Source: Clostridia bacterium (GTDB lineage: Bacteria > Bacillota > Clostridia > Oscillospirales > Acutalibacteraceae). Taken from it: a DNA stretch of 32,476 nt. Position numbers and translations under genes: made by a program. The notes under the pieces are model-generated. The model had not been told where the DNA came from. It saw only the letters and a program-made list of their open reading frames with translations, and made no database searches. Below are positions 23,306 to 32,422 of this stretch, piece by piece (the stretch's first letter is position 1; the number at the start of each line of letters is the position of its first letter). The stretch lies in assembly GCA_900770255.1 (NCBI GenBank), contig CAAGJN010000057.1:1-32476 (forward strand), written 5' to 3'.

Positions 23306-24280
23306 TTAACTCTCGGACGAGCTGCTGTCCGGAAAAGACGTGCTCAGCGTCTCCCCGTCCGAGCCAACAACTACTGTCCCCTTGAGATCGGTTCTCTCAT
23401 AGGGAATGTCATATTTTTCAAGCTTCTCTAAAGTCTCCTCATGCGGATGGCCGTAATCATTGTCCTTGCCGCAGGAGATAAGCGCCAGCGACGGAGATAC
23501 GACCTTGAGAAATTCCTCGCTTGTCGAGGTGCTGCTGCCGTGATGTCCGAGCTTTAACACATCGGCCTTGATATCGGCTCCGCTAGTGAGGATCTTCTTC
23601 TCGCTTTCAGCCTCGGCGTCACCGGTGAACAGGAAAGAGTTCTTACCGTAAACCACCTTAATAACTACCGAGGAGTTATTGAGATCCTCAGGCGTGCCGA
23701 CAGGGCCGACTATGGTTATTTTTGCATCCCCGAGCTCATACTCGGCGCCGGCCTTTGCGGAAATTATCTTTGCTCCGGAGGCGTTTGCCGTCTTTATCAG
23801 TTTCTGATAGATAGACGTCGTAGGCACCATAGAGGTCGGTAGCTTTGGCATAATGATATTCTCAACCTCAAACGCCTCAATGACCTTTGGCATGCTTCCG
23901 ATATGATCGGAATGAGGATGCGTGGCGACTAAGTAATCGAGCTTTTCGACAGAATTCGCCTTTAAATAATCAATGATCTTCTGATCGTTGCCGCGCTCGC
24001 CGGCGTCTATAAGCATCGCGTGATCCCCGCTTTTGACGAGGATGCAGTCGCCCTGCCCGACATCTATCATATGTACTGTGAAAGGCTGACTCAGCGCATC
24101 ACCCTCGCCGACGGTAGCGCCCTCGTCCGAGAGCAGTTCGCTCCATGTCGGCACATCGAAAGGCAAATTCATATATGGCGCGAGTGTTATGAGCAGCGCG
24201 ACTGCTATGATGACCGAAATAATTATTGTTCTGCTGCTTTTGGTTGATTTATTCTTTCCGCCGCTTTTCTTCTCCGCCAT
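23306..24280 (-). CDS. ComEC-like metallo-beta-lactamase-fold protein, membrane-anchored
   Basis: A 324-residue protein with a basic N-terminus and one membrane segment (about residues 18-38) that would place the enzyme domain outside. The domain begins VHMIDVGQGDCILVKSG, typical of the MBL part of ComEC. It carries H121-x-H123-x-D125-H126, the metal motif, then FTGDAE and LGHHGSSTS. The Ser-rich C-terminus ends SSSSES. Related proteins are thought to act on DNA or other phosphodiesters outside the cell; substrate unknown here. It is not a full ComEC because the channel domain is missing. CGGAGGG precedes the ATG. Confidence 0.88.
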   Translation of the reverse strand: MAEKKSGGKNKSTKSSRTIIISVIIAVALLITLAPYMNLPFDVPTWSELLSDEGATVGEGDALSQPFTVHMIDVGQGDCILVKSGDHAMLIDAGERGNDQKIIDYLKANSVEKLDYLVATHPHSDHIGSMPKVIEAFEVENIIMPKLPTSMVPTTSIYQKLIKTANASGAKIISAKAGAEYELGDAKITIVGPVGTPEDLNNSSVVIKVVYGKNSFLFTGDAEAESEKKILTSGADIKADVLKLGHHGSSTSTSEEFLKVVSPSLALISCGKDNDYGHPHEETLEKLEKYDIPYERTDLKGTVVVGSDGETLSTSFPDSSSSES

Positions 24281-24298
24281 TGCAGACCCTCCGTGAGA

Positions 24299-27007
24299 TC
24301 ATATTTCATTTTCAACAGGCTCGCTTGAAAGTGCGCATTTTTCCATCCACTGCTGCTTCGTTATAAGCACCTGGCGGGGTTTGCTGCCCTCAAACGGACC
24401 GATAATACCCTTGCTCTCAAGCTCATCCATAAGCCTCGCCGCGCGGGCGTAGCCGAGCTTCAGTTTTCTCTGGAGCAGAGTTGTAGACGCCATTTTCGCA
24501 TCCAGCACAACCTCGACCGCATTCGGAAACAGCTCGTCTCCGGGCTCATCGCCGTCGCCTCCGCCCATTGCGGCCGCAGCGTTCTTCTTCATGCCGACCA
24601 TAGCCGCCTGGCGGTTAATCTCGTCAAGTATCTCCTCATCATATTCGGCCTCGGAGTTGTGCTTGATAAAGTCGACAACATCCTCGACCTCCTCATCGGA
24701 AATAAAGCAGCCCTGAATTCGGGTCGGCTTGCTCGAGCCAATGGGGTTAAAGAGCATATCGCCGTTGCCGATCAGCTTCTCCGCGCCCGACATATCAAGT
24801 ATGGTGCGCGAATCGACGGACGATGAAACTGAAAGCGCAATACGGCTCGGTATGTTCGCCTTGATAATACCGGTAATAACATCGACCGACGGGCGCTGAG
24901 TTGCAATGACAAGATGCATGCCCGCGGCTCGTGCCATCTGTGCGAGGCGGCATATGGCGTCCTCAACCTCGTTGGGCGCAACCATCATGAGATCTGACAG
25001 CTCATCGATAAATATCACTATCTGGTGCATCGGGCGCAAAGTCTTGTCGCGCTGAGCGAGCTTGTTATAGCCCTTGATATCGCGGACATTCTTCTCGGAG
25101 AAGATCTTGTATCTGTTCTGCATCTCATTGACAGCCCATGTCAGCGCGCCGGAGGCCTTGCGGGGATCGGACACGACGGGAATCGCCAGATGAGCTATGC
25201 CGTTATAGACGGTAAACTCGACCTGCTTGGGGTCGATCATCAAAAGCTTAACTTCGTCGGGCGTCGCATTGTAGAGTATGCTTACGATCATCGTGTTGAT
25301 ACACACCGACTTACCTGAACCCGTAGTACCGGCGATAAGCAGATGCGGCATCTTTGAAAGATCCGCACACACTGCATTGCCCGCGATATCCTTGCCGAGA
25401 GCGACGTTGAGCTTGCTATTTGCGTTCTTGAACTGCGGCGTCTCGATTATCTCGCGCATATACACCATCGAACGGAGCTTATTCGGCACCTCGATGCCGA
25501 TCGCCGCTTTGTTCGGGATAGGCGCTTCTATTCTGATGCCGGGAGCGGCAAGGCGCAGAGCTATATCGTCTGCGAGGTTTGTTATTTTATTTATTCTGAC
25601 TCCCGCGTCCGGTTGAAGCTCATAGCGAGTGACAGACGGACCGCGGCTAATCTCGGTTATCTTTGCGCGCACATTGAAGCTTTCAAGCGTATCGAGCAGC
25701 TTTTGTGCGTTCATCTTTAGCTCATCCGAATAATTTTCATTGCTCTCGGCAACGGGCTTTGCAAGGCAGGATATGGGCGGCTTGCGATAGACCTTTTCGG
25801 GCTCGGCAGCCGCATCTTTCTCGGCATCCTCGGTCTTTTCGGCATTTTCCGGTTCGGCTGCCTCGCCGGAAGGCTTTTCATTTTTCGGCGGCTCTGCATC
25901 CACAGCGGCAGAAGCGGGTTTCTTGTTCAGATCAAGTATTTTCAGCTTGTCCTCAACGCTCTGAGTCGGGAGCTCCGGGACACAGGACGGCTGATTTAAG
26001 GAAACTGCGGCCGCAACCTTTGCCGCGCCCGCGACGGACTTTCCCGTGTTTACCTGCTCAATAATATCGTCTATCTCAGTCTGAGCGGATGCGGGCTTGC
26101 GCTTGAACACGGTAGGCTCCGGGCCTTCCTCGGCAGGCACTTTTTTGCGCGACCTCGACGGCTTTTCAGCGGTCTCCGTTGGCAGCGGCGGGACGATAAG
26201 CGGCTGAGAGCTGTTTTTATCCTCCGACACAGGCCTTGTGCTGCGGACTGGAGTCCGCTCCTGTGAGGATCTCTCCTGTGAGGCTCTTTCCTGCGAGGCC
26301 TGCCCTGCGAGCTCACGCTCACGCCTGACACTGCGCTCGAGCCTGTCTGTAGTATCGCTGTGCATGCGCTTGAATGGCTTTGCGATCGACATACCGAGAC
26401 GCGAAAGCGTAAGGCCTGTAAGATACATCAGGCTAACGACGAGCAGAATAATATTGATTATAGCAGCACCGACCTTGCCCGCCATTTTTGCGAGCAGGCT
26501 GCCTATGAGCGCACCGAGCGCGCCCGAATTCGGAAACACGTCGTAATCCGACCATGCGGTCTTTATCTGATCGCCGACGGACGCTGCCGAAAGATATTCG
26601 GCCGGGTTTGAGAAAATATGTATCGCCGAGCAGATGAGCAGGATAAATATCCCGATGCCGATAAGATTTGAGCTTATCGACCCGAGCGTCTTATCCATAG
26701 CGAGCATAACGGCAACATAAATCAGCATCACGGGCCAGACATATGTACAGGTTCCGAACACGCCGAACATAAAATTGTGCATTGCGAGCCATGCGCTCTC
26801 GCCCTCGATAAACGCCATCGCGATGAGCAGGGCGGCCACGGCCATAAGCGCAATAGCCGCCTTCTGGCGGCGCGCAGTCTGCTGCTCCGGCGTATATTCA
26901 CGCTCCGGCTTGGAAGACGTCGATTTTGCAGCCGACGGCTTTGATGACTTTTTTGTTGTCTTTTTTTTGGCGGAAGATGACCTTGCCGCCGTCTTCTTTG
27001 CAGCCAT
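24299..27007 (-). CDS. spoIIIE: FtsK/SpoIIIE family DNA translocase
   Basis: Septum-located ATP-driven pump that moves chromosomal DNA across the division or sporulation septum. The 902-residue protein has a Lys/Ser/Ala-rich N-terminus (1-50), four membrane segments (about 50-200), and a long charged linker (about 215-440) with three SQER repeats. The motor has Walker A GTTGSGKS (near 558) and Walker B IFIDELSDLMM (near 669). The C-terminal gamma winged helix (about 827-895, LLQRKLKLGYARAARLMDELE) reads oriented DNA sequences. The nearby tepA-ylzJ pair, as in Bacillus, favours the name spoIIIE over ftsK. AAAGGAGGG precedes the ATG. Confidence 0.95.
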   Translation of the reverse strand: MAAKKTAARSSSAKKKTTKKSSKPSAAKSTSSKPEREYTPEQQTARRQKAAIALMAVAALLIAMAFIEGESAWLAMHNFMFGVFGTCTYVWPVMLIYVAVMLAMDKTLGSISSNLIGIGIFILLICSAIHIFSNPAEYLSAASVGDQIKTAWSDYDVFPNSGALGALIGSLLAKMAGKVGAAIINIILLVVSLMYLTGLTLSRLGMSIAKPFKRMHSDTTDRLERSVRRERELAGQASQERASQERSSQERTPVRSTRPVSEDKNSSQPLIVPPLPTETAEKPSRSRKKVPAEEGPEPTVFKRKPASAQTEIDDIIEQVNTGKSVAGAAKVAAAVSLNQPSCVPELPTQSVEDKLKILDLNKKPASAAVDAEPPKNEKPSGEAAEPENAEKTEDAEKDAAAEPEKVYRKPPISCLAKPVAESNENYSDELKMNAQKLLDTLESFNVRAKITEISRGPSVTRYELQPDAGVRINKITNLADDIALRLAAPGIRIEAPIPNKAAIGIEVPNKLRSMVYMREIIETPQFKNANSKLNVALGKDIAGNAVCADLSKMPHLLIAGTTGSGKSVCINTMIVSILYNATPDEVKLLMIDPKQVEFTVYNGIAHLAIPVVSDPRKASGALTWAVNEMQNRYKIFSEKNVRDIKGYNKLAQRDKTLRPMHQIVIFIDELSDLMMVAPNEVEDAICRLAQMARAAGMHLVIATQRPSVDVITGIIKANIPSRIALSVSSSVDSRTILDMSGAEKLIGNGDMLFNPIGSSKPTRIQGCFISDEEVEDVVDFIKHNSEAEYDEEILDEINRQAAMVGMKKNAAAAMGGGDGDEPGDELFPNAVEVVLDAKMASTTLLQRKLKLGYARAARLMDELESKGIIGPFEGSKPRQVLITKQQWMEKCALSSEPVENEI
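26255..26296 (-). repeat. three 15-nt in-frame repeats (SQER) in the spoIIIE linker
   Basis: The coding strand repeats TCACAGGAG(A/C)G-type units three times with a 15-base period, encoding SQERA-SQERS-SQERT in the linker. Such a repeat can change copy number by slippage without breaking the frame. Confidence 0.7.
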
Positions 27008-27039
27008 TAAGGCCCTCCTTTAGATACTTTATGAAAATG

Positions 27040-27909
27040 TTATCCGACTTTTTCAACAATGCCCGCTATGATAACAACAACGCCGAGAGCGAGGCAGTAA
27101 TAGCCGAAAATCTTGAATTTATCGATCTTAACGAGCCACTCGAGCGCTTTGATAGCTGCAAAGCCGACAACAGCGGCCGTAATAACACCTATAACTACGG
27201 GCAAAATATCAACCTGCTCTCCGAGCGCAACGGCATCTTTTATCTCCATTACGTTCGCCGCGAGAATAGCGGGAATACCGAGGATGAACGAATAACGAAC
27301 CATATACTCCTTGGAAACTCCACAGAGCATACCGGTGGAAATAGTCGAACCGGAGCGCGAAATTCCGGGAAATCCTGCCGCAAAGGCCTGTGCGATACCG
27401 ACGGCAAACGCCGACTTTGTGCCTATCTGCGGGCGCGCCTCGACGTTATTTGCCCTCCACGAGCCGACAAGCAGCAGAATGGCGGTGACGATAAAGCAGA
27501 TTCCCTCGACAAAAATATCGTTATCGTCCGCAAGGCCGCCGAGAACATCCATAAGGCGTCTGTCTGAACCGACCGGGATAAGCAGGAACAGCAGCGGCAC
27601 GCAGGAGATGACGAACATGAACAGCATCCTTCTGTTCTCGTTCATCTCGCTCCACTTGAACTTGCCTGTAAAAATATCTTTTATTGTGCTGAAGAATTCG
27701 ACTATGAGTCCCCAGATTGTCTTGTAATAGACGGCAAACACCGCTATGAGCGTTCCCATATGTAACAGCACGGTAAAGAGCAGAGAGCTCGTGCCGCCGA
27801 CATTTCCGAAGAAATGCTGAAAGACCGACAGATGTCCGCTCGACGATATCGGCAGAAATTCAGTCACTCCCTGAATGAAGCCAAGCAGTATTGCCTTGAG
27901 TATTTCCAT
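27040..27909 (-). CDS. uppP: undecaprenyl-diphosphatase
   Basis: Membrane enzyme that removes phosphate from undecaprenyl diphosphate to regenerate the lipid carrier for wall synthesis; it can confer bacitracin resistance. The 289-residue protein carries GVTEFLPISSSGHL (14-27, with E17 and H26) and PGISRSGSTI, the two BacA/UppP active-site regions, within about eight membrane segments. AAAGGAG lies 9 bases before the ATG. It sits between ylzJ and spoIIIE in an apparent operon. Confidence 0.97.
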   Translation of the reverse strand: MEILKAILLGFIQGVTEFLPISSSGHLSVFQHFFGNVGGTSSLLFTVLLHMGTLIAVFAVYYKTIWGLIVEFFSTIKDIFTGKFKWSEMNENRRMLFMFVISCVPLLFLLIPVGSDRRLMDVLGGLADDNDIFVEGICFIVTAILLLVGSWRANNVEARPQIGTKSAFAVGIAQAFAAGFPGISRSGSTISTGMLCGVSKEYMVRYSFILGIPAILAANVMEIKDAVALGEQVDILPVVIGVITAAVVGFAAIKALEWLVKIDKFKIFGYYCLALGVVVIIAGIVEKVG

Positions 27910-27960
27910 AAAATATTACTCCTTTTTCCCTTTTCGCGGCCAATGATTATACGGCTGCGT

Positions 27961-28179
27961 TTATTGTTTATCTTTTCCGGCTCCGGCGGTGTATGGCGTA
28001 CCGGGTGAATAGCACGGTTTTAAATACTCAAACGGATCAGTCGAGATAAGTCTTTCAACAACCTCGCCGTTTTCCGTCTTGCGGCAGGATATGAAGCTCC
28101 CGTCTATCTCGTACTCCGTCGCCTGTGCGGGCGGCTGCATAAATATCTCCGCGGGAGACACAACAGTATAGAGCATCAC
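27961..28179 (-). CDS. ylzJ: YlzJ-like protein
   Basis: A 72-residue protein beginning LYTVVSPAEIF. It has EYEIDGSFISCR and RLISTDPFEYLKP, which match the YlzJ-like family found next to tepA in Bacillus and Clostridia. Function unknown. Translation can begin at GTG 28179 or the adjacent ATG 28176, both served by GAGG in the end of tepA. The start overlaps the tepA stop (GTGATG), so the two are coupled. Confidence 0.85.
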   Translation of the reverse strand: MMLYTVVSPAEIFMQPPAQATEYEIDGSFISCRKTENGEVVERLISTDPFEYLKPCYSPGTPYTAGAGKDKQ

Positions 28180-28961
28180 TTCTCATCCTCCACTTTTGCG
28201 ACTCCGCGTTCCTCGATCATATCGCAGAGCTTATCGAGCGCATCCGAGAGAGATCCGAGGGAGTCGATCAGGCCCTCCTTGACCGCCGCCTCGCCGTCGA
28301 GCACCGTGCCGACGTCCATGACGAGCTGTCCGGTGGCGAGCATGAGCTCGCGGAAGCGATCCGCGGAGATGCGCGAGTTATCCGCCACGAAACGCACTAT
28401 ACGCTCCTGCATCTGCTCAAAATATGACATCGTCTGCGGCACTCCGAGGACAAGTCCCGTCATTCTGACAGGGTGAACCGTCATTGTAGCGCTCGGGGCA
28501 ATAAACGAATACGCAGACGAGGCTGCAAGCGGCACGCCTATTGAATGGCCGCCGCCGAGGACAAGCGAGACCGTCGGAGTCTTCATTCCGGCTATGAGCT
28601 CGGCTATTGCAAGGCCGGCCTCGATGTCGCCGCCGACCGTGTTGAGGATTATCAGCAGGCCTTCGATATCCCTGCTCTCCTCTATCGCGACGAGCTGCGG
28701 TATGACATGCTCGTATTTTGTGGTTTTATTCTGCGCCGGCAGGACGTAGTGCCCCTCGACCTGGCCGATTATCGTCAGGCAATGGATATAATGCCCGCGC
28801 TTGTCAACGGTTATGGAGCCCGTTTCGACTATCTGGCGAAGCTCTCTGTCGGTGCTGTCCGCCGCGCTCTCATCCTCTTCGCTCACGCTCGGAGTCGGCG
28901 CGACGGGCTCGAGGATGCTGTCCTTTTTCTCCTGCTTTTTGTCATGCTTTTTGCCGCTCAT
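28176..28961 (-). CDS. tepA: ClpP-fold serine protease TepA-like (translocation-enhancing protein)
   Basis: A 261-residue protein with a charged N-terminus and a ClpP-type crotonase fold. Visible landmarks are LLIILNTVGGDIEAGLAIAELI (about residues 100-121), GGGHSIGVPLAASSAY with the candidate nucleophile Ser, and TVHPVRMTG with the candidate His. It resembles B. subtilis TepA, which was linked to protein translocation and also to spore protein turnover; its role here is inferred from family and neighbours. The ATG at 28961, 8 bases after AAAGGAG, is the start. First gene of a six-gene run. Confidence 0.88.
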   Translation of the reverse strand: MSGKKHDKKQEKKDSILEPVAPTPSVSEEDESAADSTDRELRQIVETGSITVDKRGHYIHCLTIIGQVEGHYVLPAQNKTTKYEHVIPQLVAIEESRDIEGLLIILNTVGGDIEAGLAIAELIAGMKTPTVSLVLGGGHSIGVPLAASSAYSFIAPSATMTVHPVRMTGLVLGVPQTMSYFEQMQERIVRFVADNSRISADRFRELMLATGQLVMDVGTVLDGEAAVKEGLIDSLGSLSDALDKLCDMIEERGVAKVEDEK

Positions 28962-29046
28962 CAAAGTCACTCCTTTGATGAAGAGTATGCCCGAAACGCA
29001 GGCCCGTCATTCAGCCCGTAGAGCACACTACGACATACTACATTTA

Positions 29047-29075
29047 ATTATATCACGCCGAAACCCGCGGGGCAA
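29047..29075 (-). promoter_or_regulatory. promoter of the tepA operon
   Basis: On the minus strand TTGCCC (29070-29075) and TATAAT (29047-29052) are separated by 17 bases, with TG one base before the -10 making an extended -10. The leader would be about 80 bases. Confidence 0.65.
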
Positions 29076-29149
29076 TAATAAAAATGGCGATATATTGAAA
29101 TATTCCATAAATATCCCGGATATCGGGCTAACATTTGTCGCGCCGCACC

Positions 29150-29178
29150 TTGACAAAGCTGCTTGATTGCAATAAAAT
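29150..29178 (+). promoter_or_regulatory. promoter of the acn-icd operon
   Basis: A perfect TTGACA (29150-29155) and TAAAAT (29173-29178) are separated by exactly 17 bases, about 30 bases before the acn ribosome site. It is divergent from the tepA promoter. Confidence 0.85.
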
Positions 29179-29214
29179 TTAAAGGTAATTTTTTTATAAC
29201 GGAGGGATATATAA

Positions 29215-31149
29215 GTGGGAAGCACTATTGCACAGAAGCTTATAAAAAGCCACCTGCTCAGCGGCGACATGACCGTTGGCAGCGAGATCGGTCTTAAAAT
29301 CGACCAGACTCTCACACAGGACGCCACAGGCACCATGGCATATCTTGAATTTGAGGCCATGGGAGTTGAAAGAGTCAAGACCGAGCTGTCGGTCGCATAC
29401 ATAGATCATAACACATTGCAGACCGGCTTTGAAAACGCGGACGATCACAGATTTATCAGAAGCGCCGCGAAAAAAAGAGGACTGCTTTTTTCACGCCCCG
29501 GCAACGGCATCTGCCACCAGGTACACCTTGAGCGCTTCGGTATTCCCGGCAAGACGCTCATCGGCTCTGACAGCCACACCCCAACGGGCGGCGGCATCGG
29601 CATGCTCTCGTTCGGCGCGGGCGGCCTCGACGTTGCAGTCGCCATGGGCGGCGGCGCATATTACATAACTATGCCGAAGATGGTCCGCATAAACCTGCAC
29701 GGCGCACTTTCCCCCTGGGTAAGTGCAAAGGATATCATCCTCGAGGTGCTGCGCATCATGTCCGTTAAAGGCGGAGTAGGCAAAATCATCGAATACGGCG
29801 GAGACGGCGTCAAAACTCTCTCCGTACCCGAGCGCGCCACGATAACCAACATGGGCACCGAGTTAGGAGCTACGACCTCCGTTTTCCCCTCCGACGAAGT
29901 CACAAAGGCCTTTCTCGCCGCGCAGGGCAGAGAGCAGGACTGGGTCGAGGTCAAGGCTGACGACGACGCCGTTTACGACGAGGTCATCGATATTGATCTG
30001 GGCGCTCTCGAGCCGCTTGCAGCTATGCCGCACATGCCCGACAATGTCAAGAAGGTCTCAGATATAGGCGAGATAAAGATAGATCAGGTCTGCATCGGCT
30101 CATGCACTAACTCCTCTCTCTACGACATGCTCAAGGTCGCAGCCATTCTCAAGGGAAAGAGAGTGAATCCGAACGTGAGCCTCACCATCTCCCCCGGCTC
30201 AATGCAGGTTCTCAGAATGCTCTCCGAGAACGGTGCTCTCTCCGACATTCTCGGCGCGGGCGCAAGACTGCTTGAGTGCGCGTGCGGACCGTGCATCGGC
30301 ATGGGTCAATCCCCGAACTCCGGTGCAGTTTCACTGCGTACCTTCAACCGCAATTTTGAGGGCCGCTCCGGCACCGCTGACGCCGGCGTATATCTCGTCA
30401 GCCCCGAAGTCGCCGCAGCCTCCGCGCTCACGGGCGTGCTGACCGACCCGAGAACTCTCGGCGAAGCTCCGCTCATAACAATGCCCGATCACTTTGAAAT
30501 AAACGACAATCTCATAGACAAGCCCGCCGCTCCCGAGGAGGCAAAGAATCTTGATATCGTATACGGTCCGAACATCAAACCCGTCCCCAACGGCGACGCG
30601 CTGCCCGAGGATATCGAGGCTGAGGTCGTGCTGAAAGTCGGCGACAATATCACTACCGACCACATCATGCCCGCAGGCGCAAAGATCCTCCCCTACCGCT
30701 CGAACGTTCCGTTTCTCTCCAACTTCTGCTTTAAGCAGTGCGACGAGCACTTTGCCGAGCACTGCAAGCAGGTCGGAAAGGGAATTATCATCGGCGGCAG
30801 CAACTACGGTCAGGGCTCCTCAAGAGAGCACGCTGCACTCGTTCCGCTGTATCTCGGCATCAAGAGCGTTATTACGAAGTCTTTCGCCCGTATCCATCAG
30901 GCGAACCTCATCAACGCCGGCATCGTTCCGTTCACCTTTGCCGATCCCGCAGATTATGACCGCATAGATCAGGGCGACCGGCTGCTGCTTGAGGATATCC
31001 GCAGCACTATTGAAAACGGCAGCGAGGCTGTTCTCAAAAACGAGACTAAGGGTGAGAGCTACAAGCTCTGCTACAGCTTCTCCGGCAGACAGAAGGATAT
31101 CATCCTTGCCGGCGGACTGCTCAACTACACCAGAGAATCACACAAATAA
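29215..31149 (+). CDS. acn: aconitate hydratase
   Basis: Interconverts citrate and isocitrate through cis-aconitate with a [4Fe-4S] cluster. The 644-residue protein carries the three cluster cysteines in CIGSCTNSS and CACGPCIGM. It also has GSDSHTPTGGGIGML and a C-terminal swivel domain with GGSNYGQGSSREHAAL. It belongs to the shorter, mitochondrial-like group rather than the 890-residue AcnA. GTG start 8 bases after GGAGGG. Cotranscribed with the isocitrate dehydrogenase gene 16 bases downstream, so it supplies isocitrate for 2-oxoglutarate and glutamate synthesis. Confidence 0.95.
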   Translation: MGSTIAQKLIKSHLLSGDMTVGSEIGLKIDQTLTQDATGTMAYLEFEAMGVERVKTELSVAYIDHNTLQTGFENADDHRFIRSAAKKRGLLFSRPGNGICHQVHLERFGIPGKTLIGSDSHTPTGGGIGMLSFGAGGLDVAVAMGGGAYYITMPKMVRINLHGALSPWVSAKDIILEVLRIMSVKGGVGKIIEYGGDGVKTLSVPERATITNMGTELGATTSVFPSDEVTKAFLAAQGREQDWVEVKADDDAVYDEVIDIDLGALEPLAAMPHMPDNVKKVSDIGEIKIDQVCIGSCTNSSLYDMLKVAAILKGKRVNPNVSLTISPGSMQVLRMLSENGALSDILGAGARLLECACGPCIGMGQSPNSGAVSLRTFNRNFEGRSGTADAGVYLVSPEVAAASALTGVLTDPRTLGEAPLITMPDHFEINDNLIDKPAAPEEAKNLDIVYGPNIKPVPNGDALPEDIEAEVVLKVGDNITTDHIMPAGAKILPYRSNVPFLSNFCFKQCDEHFAEHCKQVGKGIIIGGSNYGQGSSREHAALVPLYLGIKSVITKSFARIHQANLINAGIVPFTFADPADYDRIDQGDRLLLEDIRSTIENGSEAVLKNETKGESYKLCYSFSGRQKDIILAGGLLNYTRESHK

Positions 31150-31165
31150 GAGAGGGAGACAGAAC

Positions 31166-32332
31166 ATGACAGAAGTACAGGTCAAGAACGCTGTTGAAAA
31201 GTTCGAGGCACTTATCCGCGCGCAGAGCGACCGTTCAGACAAGATAAAGGCTCAGGGCGATTTCATCGATTTTAAGTCACTTGATAAAATAATCATCGGT
31301 GTGTGCGGCGGCGACGGCATAGGGCCCGTCATCACAAAGGAGTCGGCAAGGGTTCTCGAGTATCTGCTCGAGGACAAGGTAAAGGCCGGCAAGGTCGAAT
31401 TTAAGGTCATTGACGGCCTGACGATCGAAAACCGCGTCAAGGCAAATAAGGCCATTCCCGACGACGTGCTCGAGGAGCTCAAGAGCTGCCACGTCATTCT
31501 CAAGGGTCCGACAACAACCCCGCAGGCGGGCGACCCGTGGCCGAACATTGAGAGTGCCAACGTCGCGATGAGAAAAGCTCTCGACCTGTTTGCAAATCTT
31601 CGCCCCGTCAAGGTGCCCGAGCAGGGCATCGACTGGACGTTCTTCCGTGAGAACACCGAGGGCGCCTACGCCGTCGGCTCGATGGGTGTCAACGTAACGG
31701 ACGACCTCGCGCTCGACTTTGTCGTCACCACCACGGAAGGCTGCGACAGGATTGCCAGACTTGCATATGACTATGCGCGCCGCAACAACAAGGGCCGCGT
31801 CTCGATCATCACAAAAGCGAACGTCATAAAGACCACCGACGGCAAGTTCCTCAACCTGTGCAAAAAAGTCGGCGAGGAATATCCCGACATCGTGACCGAC
31901 GAGTGGTACATTGACATCACCACAGCTAAGCTCATCGACGAAAAGCGCCGCCGCGACTTCAAGGTGTTCATTCTCCCGAACCTCTACGGCGACATCATCA
32001 CCGACGAGGCCGCCGAGTTCCAGGGCGGCGTCGGCACGGCGGGCAGCGCGAACATCGGCAAGCGCTACGCCATGTTCGAGGCTATACACGGCTCCGCTCC
32101 CCGCATGGTACGTGAAGGCAGAGCTCAGTATGCAGACCCCTGTTCTATGCTCAGAGCGAGCGTAATGCTGCTCTCGCACATCGGCGAGCAGGAGAAAGCC
32201 GATCTGCTTGAGAGAGCGCTCGACATCTGCATGTACGAAGAGAAAAAGCTCAAAATAACCGGCCGCGCAGACGGCTGCACCTGCAGCGAGTTCGGCGACT
32301 ATGTCATGGAGACTGTCAGAAAGATAAAGTAA
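31166..32332 (+). CDS. icd: isocitrate dehydrogenase (isocitrate/isopropylmalate dehydrogenase family)
   Basis: Oxidative decarboxylation of isocitrate to 2-oxoglutarate. The 388-residue protein has an N-terminal extension of about 45 residues, then IIIGVCGGDGIGP, the substrate loop FRENTEGAYAVG, the catalytic-Lys region ITKANVIKTTDG, the metal-binding NLYGDIITDEAAEFQGG, and the cofactor region EAIHGSAPRM. The pairing with aconitase favours isocitrate over isopropylmalate. Cofactor choice (NAD or NADP) is not decided here, though EAIHGSAP is compatible with NAD. The ATG at 31166 follows AGAGGGAG. Confidence 0.92.
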   Translation: MTEVQVKNAVEKFEALIRAQSDRSDKIKAQGDFIDFKSLDKIIIGVCGGDGIGPVITKESARVLEYLLEDKVKAGKVEFKVIDGLTIENRVKANKAIPDDVLEELKSCHVILKGPTTTPQAGDPWPNIESANVAMRKALDLFANLRPVKVPEQGIDWTFFRENTEGAYAVGSMGVNVTDDLALDFVVTTTEGCDRIARLAYDYARRNNKGRVSIITKANVIKTTDGKFLNLCKKVGEEYPDIVTDEWYIDITTAKLIDEKRRRDFKVFILPNLYGDIITDEAAEFQGGVGTAGSANIGKRYAMFEAIHGSAPRMVREGRAQYADPCSMLRASVMLLSHIGEQEKADLLERALDICMYEEKKLKITGRADGCTCSEFGDYVMETVRKIK

Positions 32333-32350
32333 ACATTAATAAATAAAGCC

Positions 32351-32378
32351 GCCCGCAAAGATTTAATTCTTTGCGGGC
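32351..32378 (+). terminator. terminator of acn-icd
   Basis: GCCCGCAAAG (32351-32360) and CTTTGCGGGC (32369-32378) form a perfect 10-bp stem with an 8-base loop, 18 bases after the icd stop. It is followed by AGTTTCAGCTGTTTTATT. Confidence 0.8.
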
Positions 32379-32396
32379 AGTTTCAGCTGTTTTATT

Positions 32397-32418
32397 AGAT
32401 CCGTTGATAGGCGGATCT
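32397..32418. terminator. second hairpin between convergent genes
   Basis: AGATCCG (32397-32403) and CGGATCT (32412-32418) form a 7-bp stem followed on the + strand by CTTTTTATT. It can act as a back-up terminator for acn-icd and may also end the convergent gene at the right edge. Confidence 0.6.
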
Positions 32419-32422
32419 CTTT

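Noticed and set aside
31277..32179. Long open frame opposite icd on the minus strand
   Set aside because: It is a shadow of icd codon usage; icd motifs are intact on the + strand.
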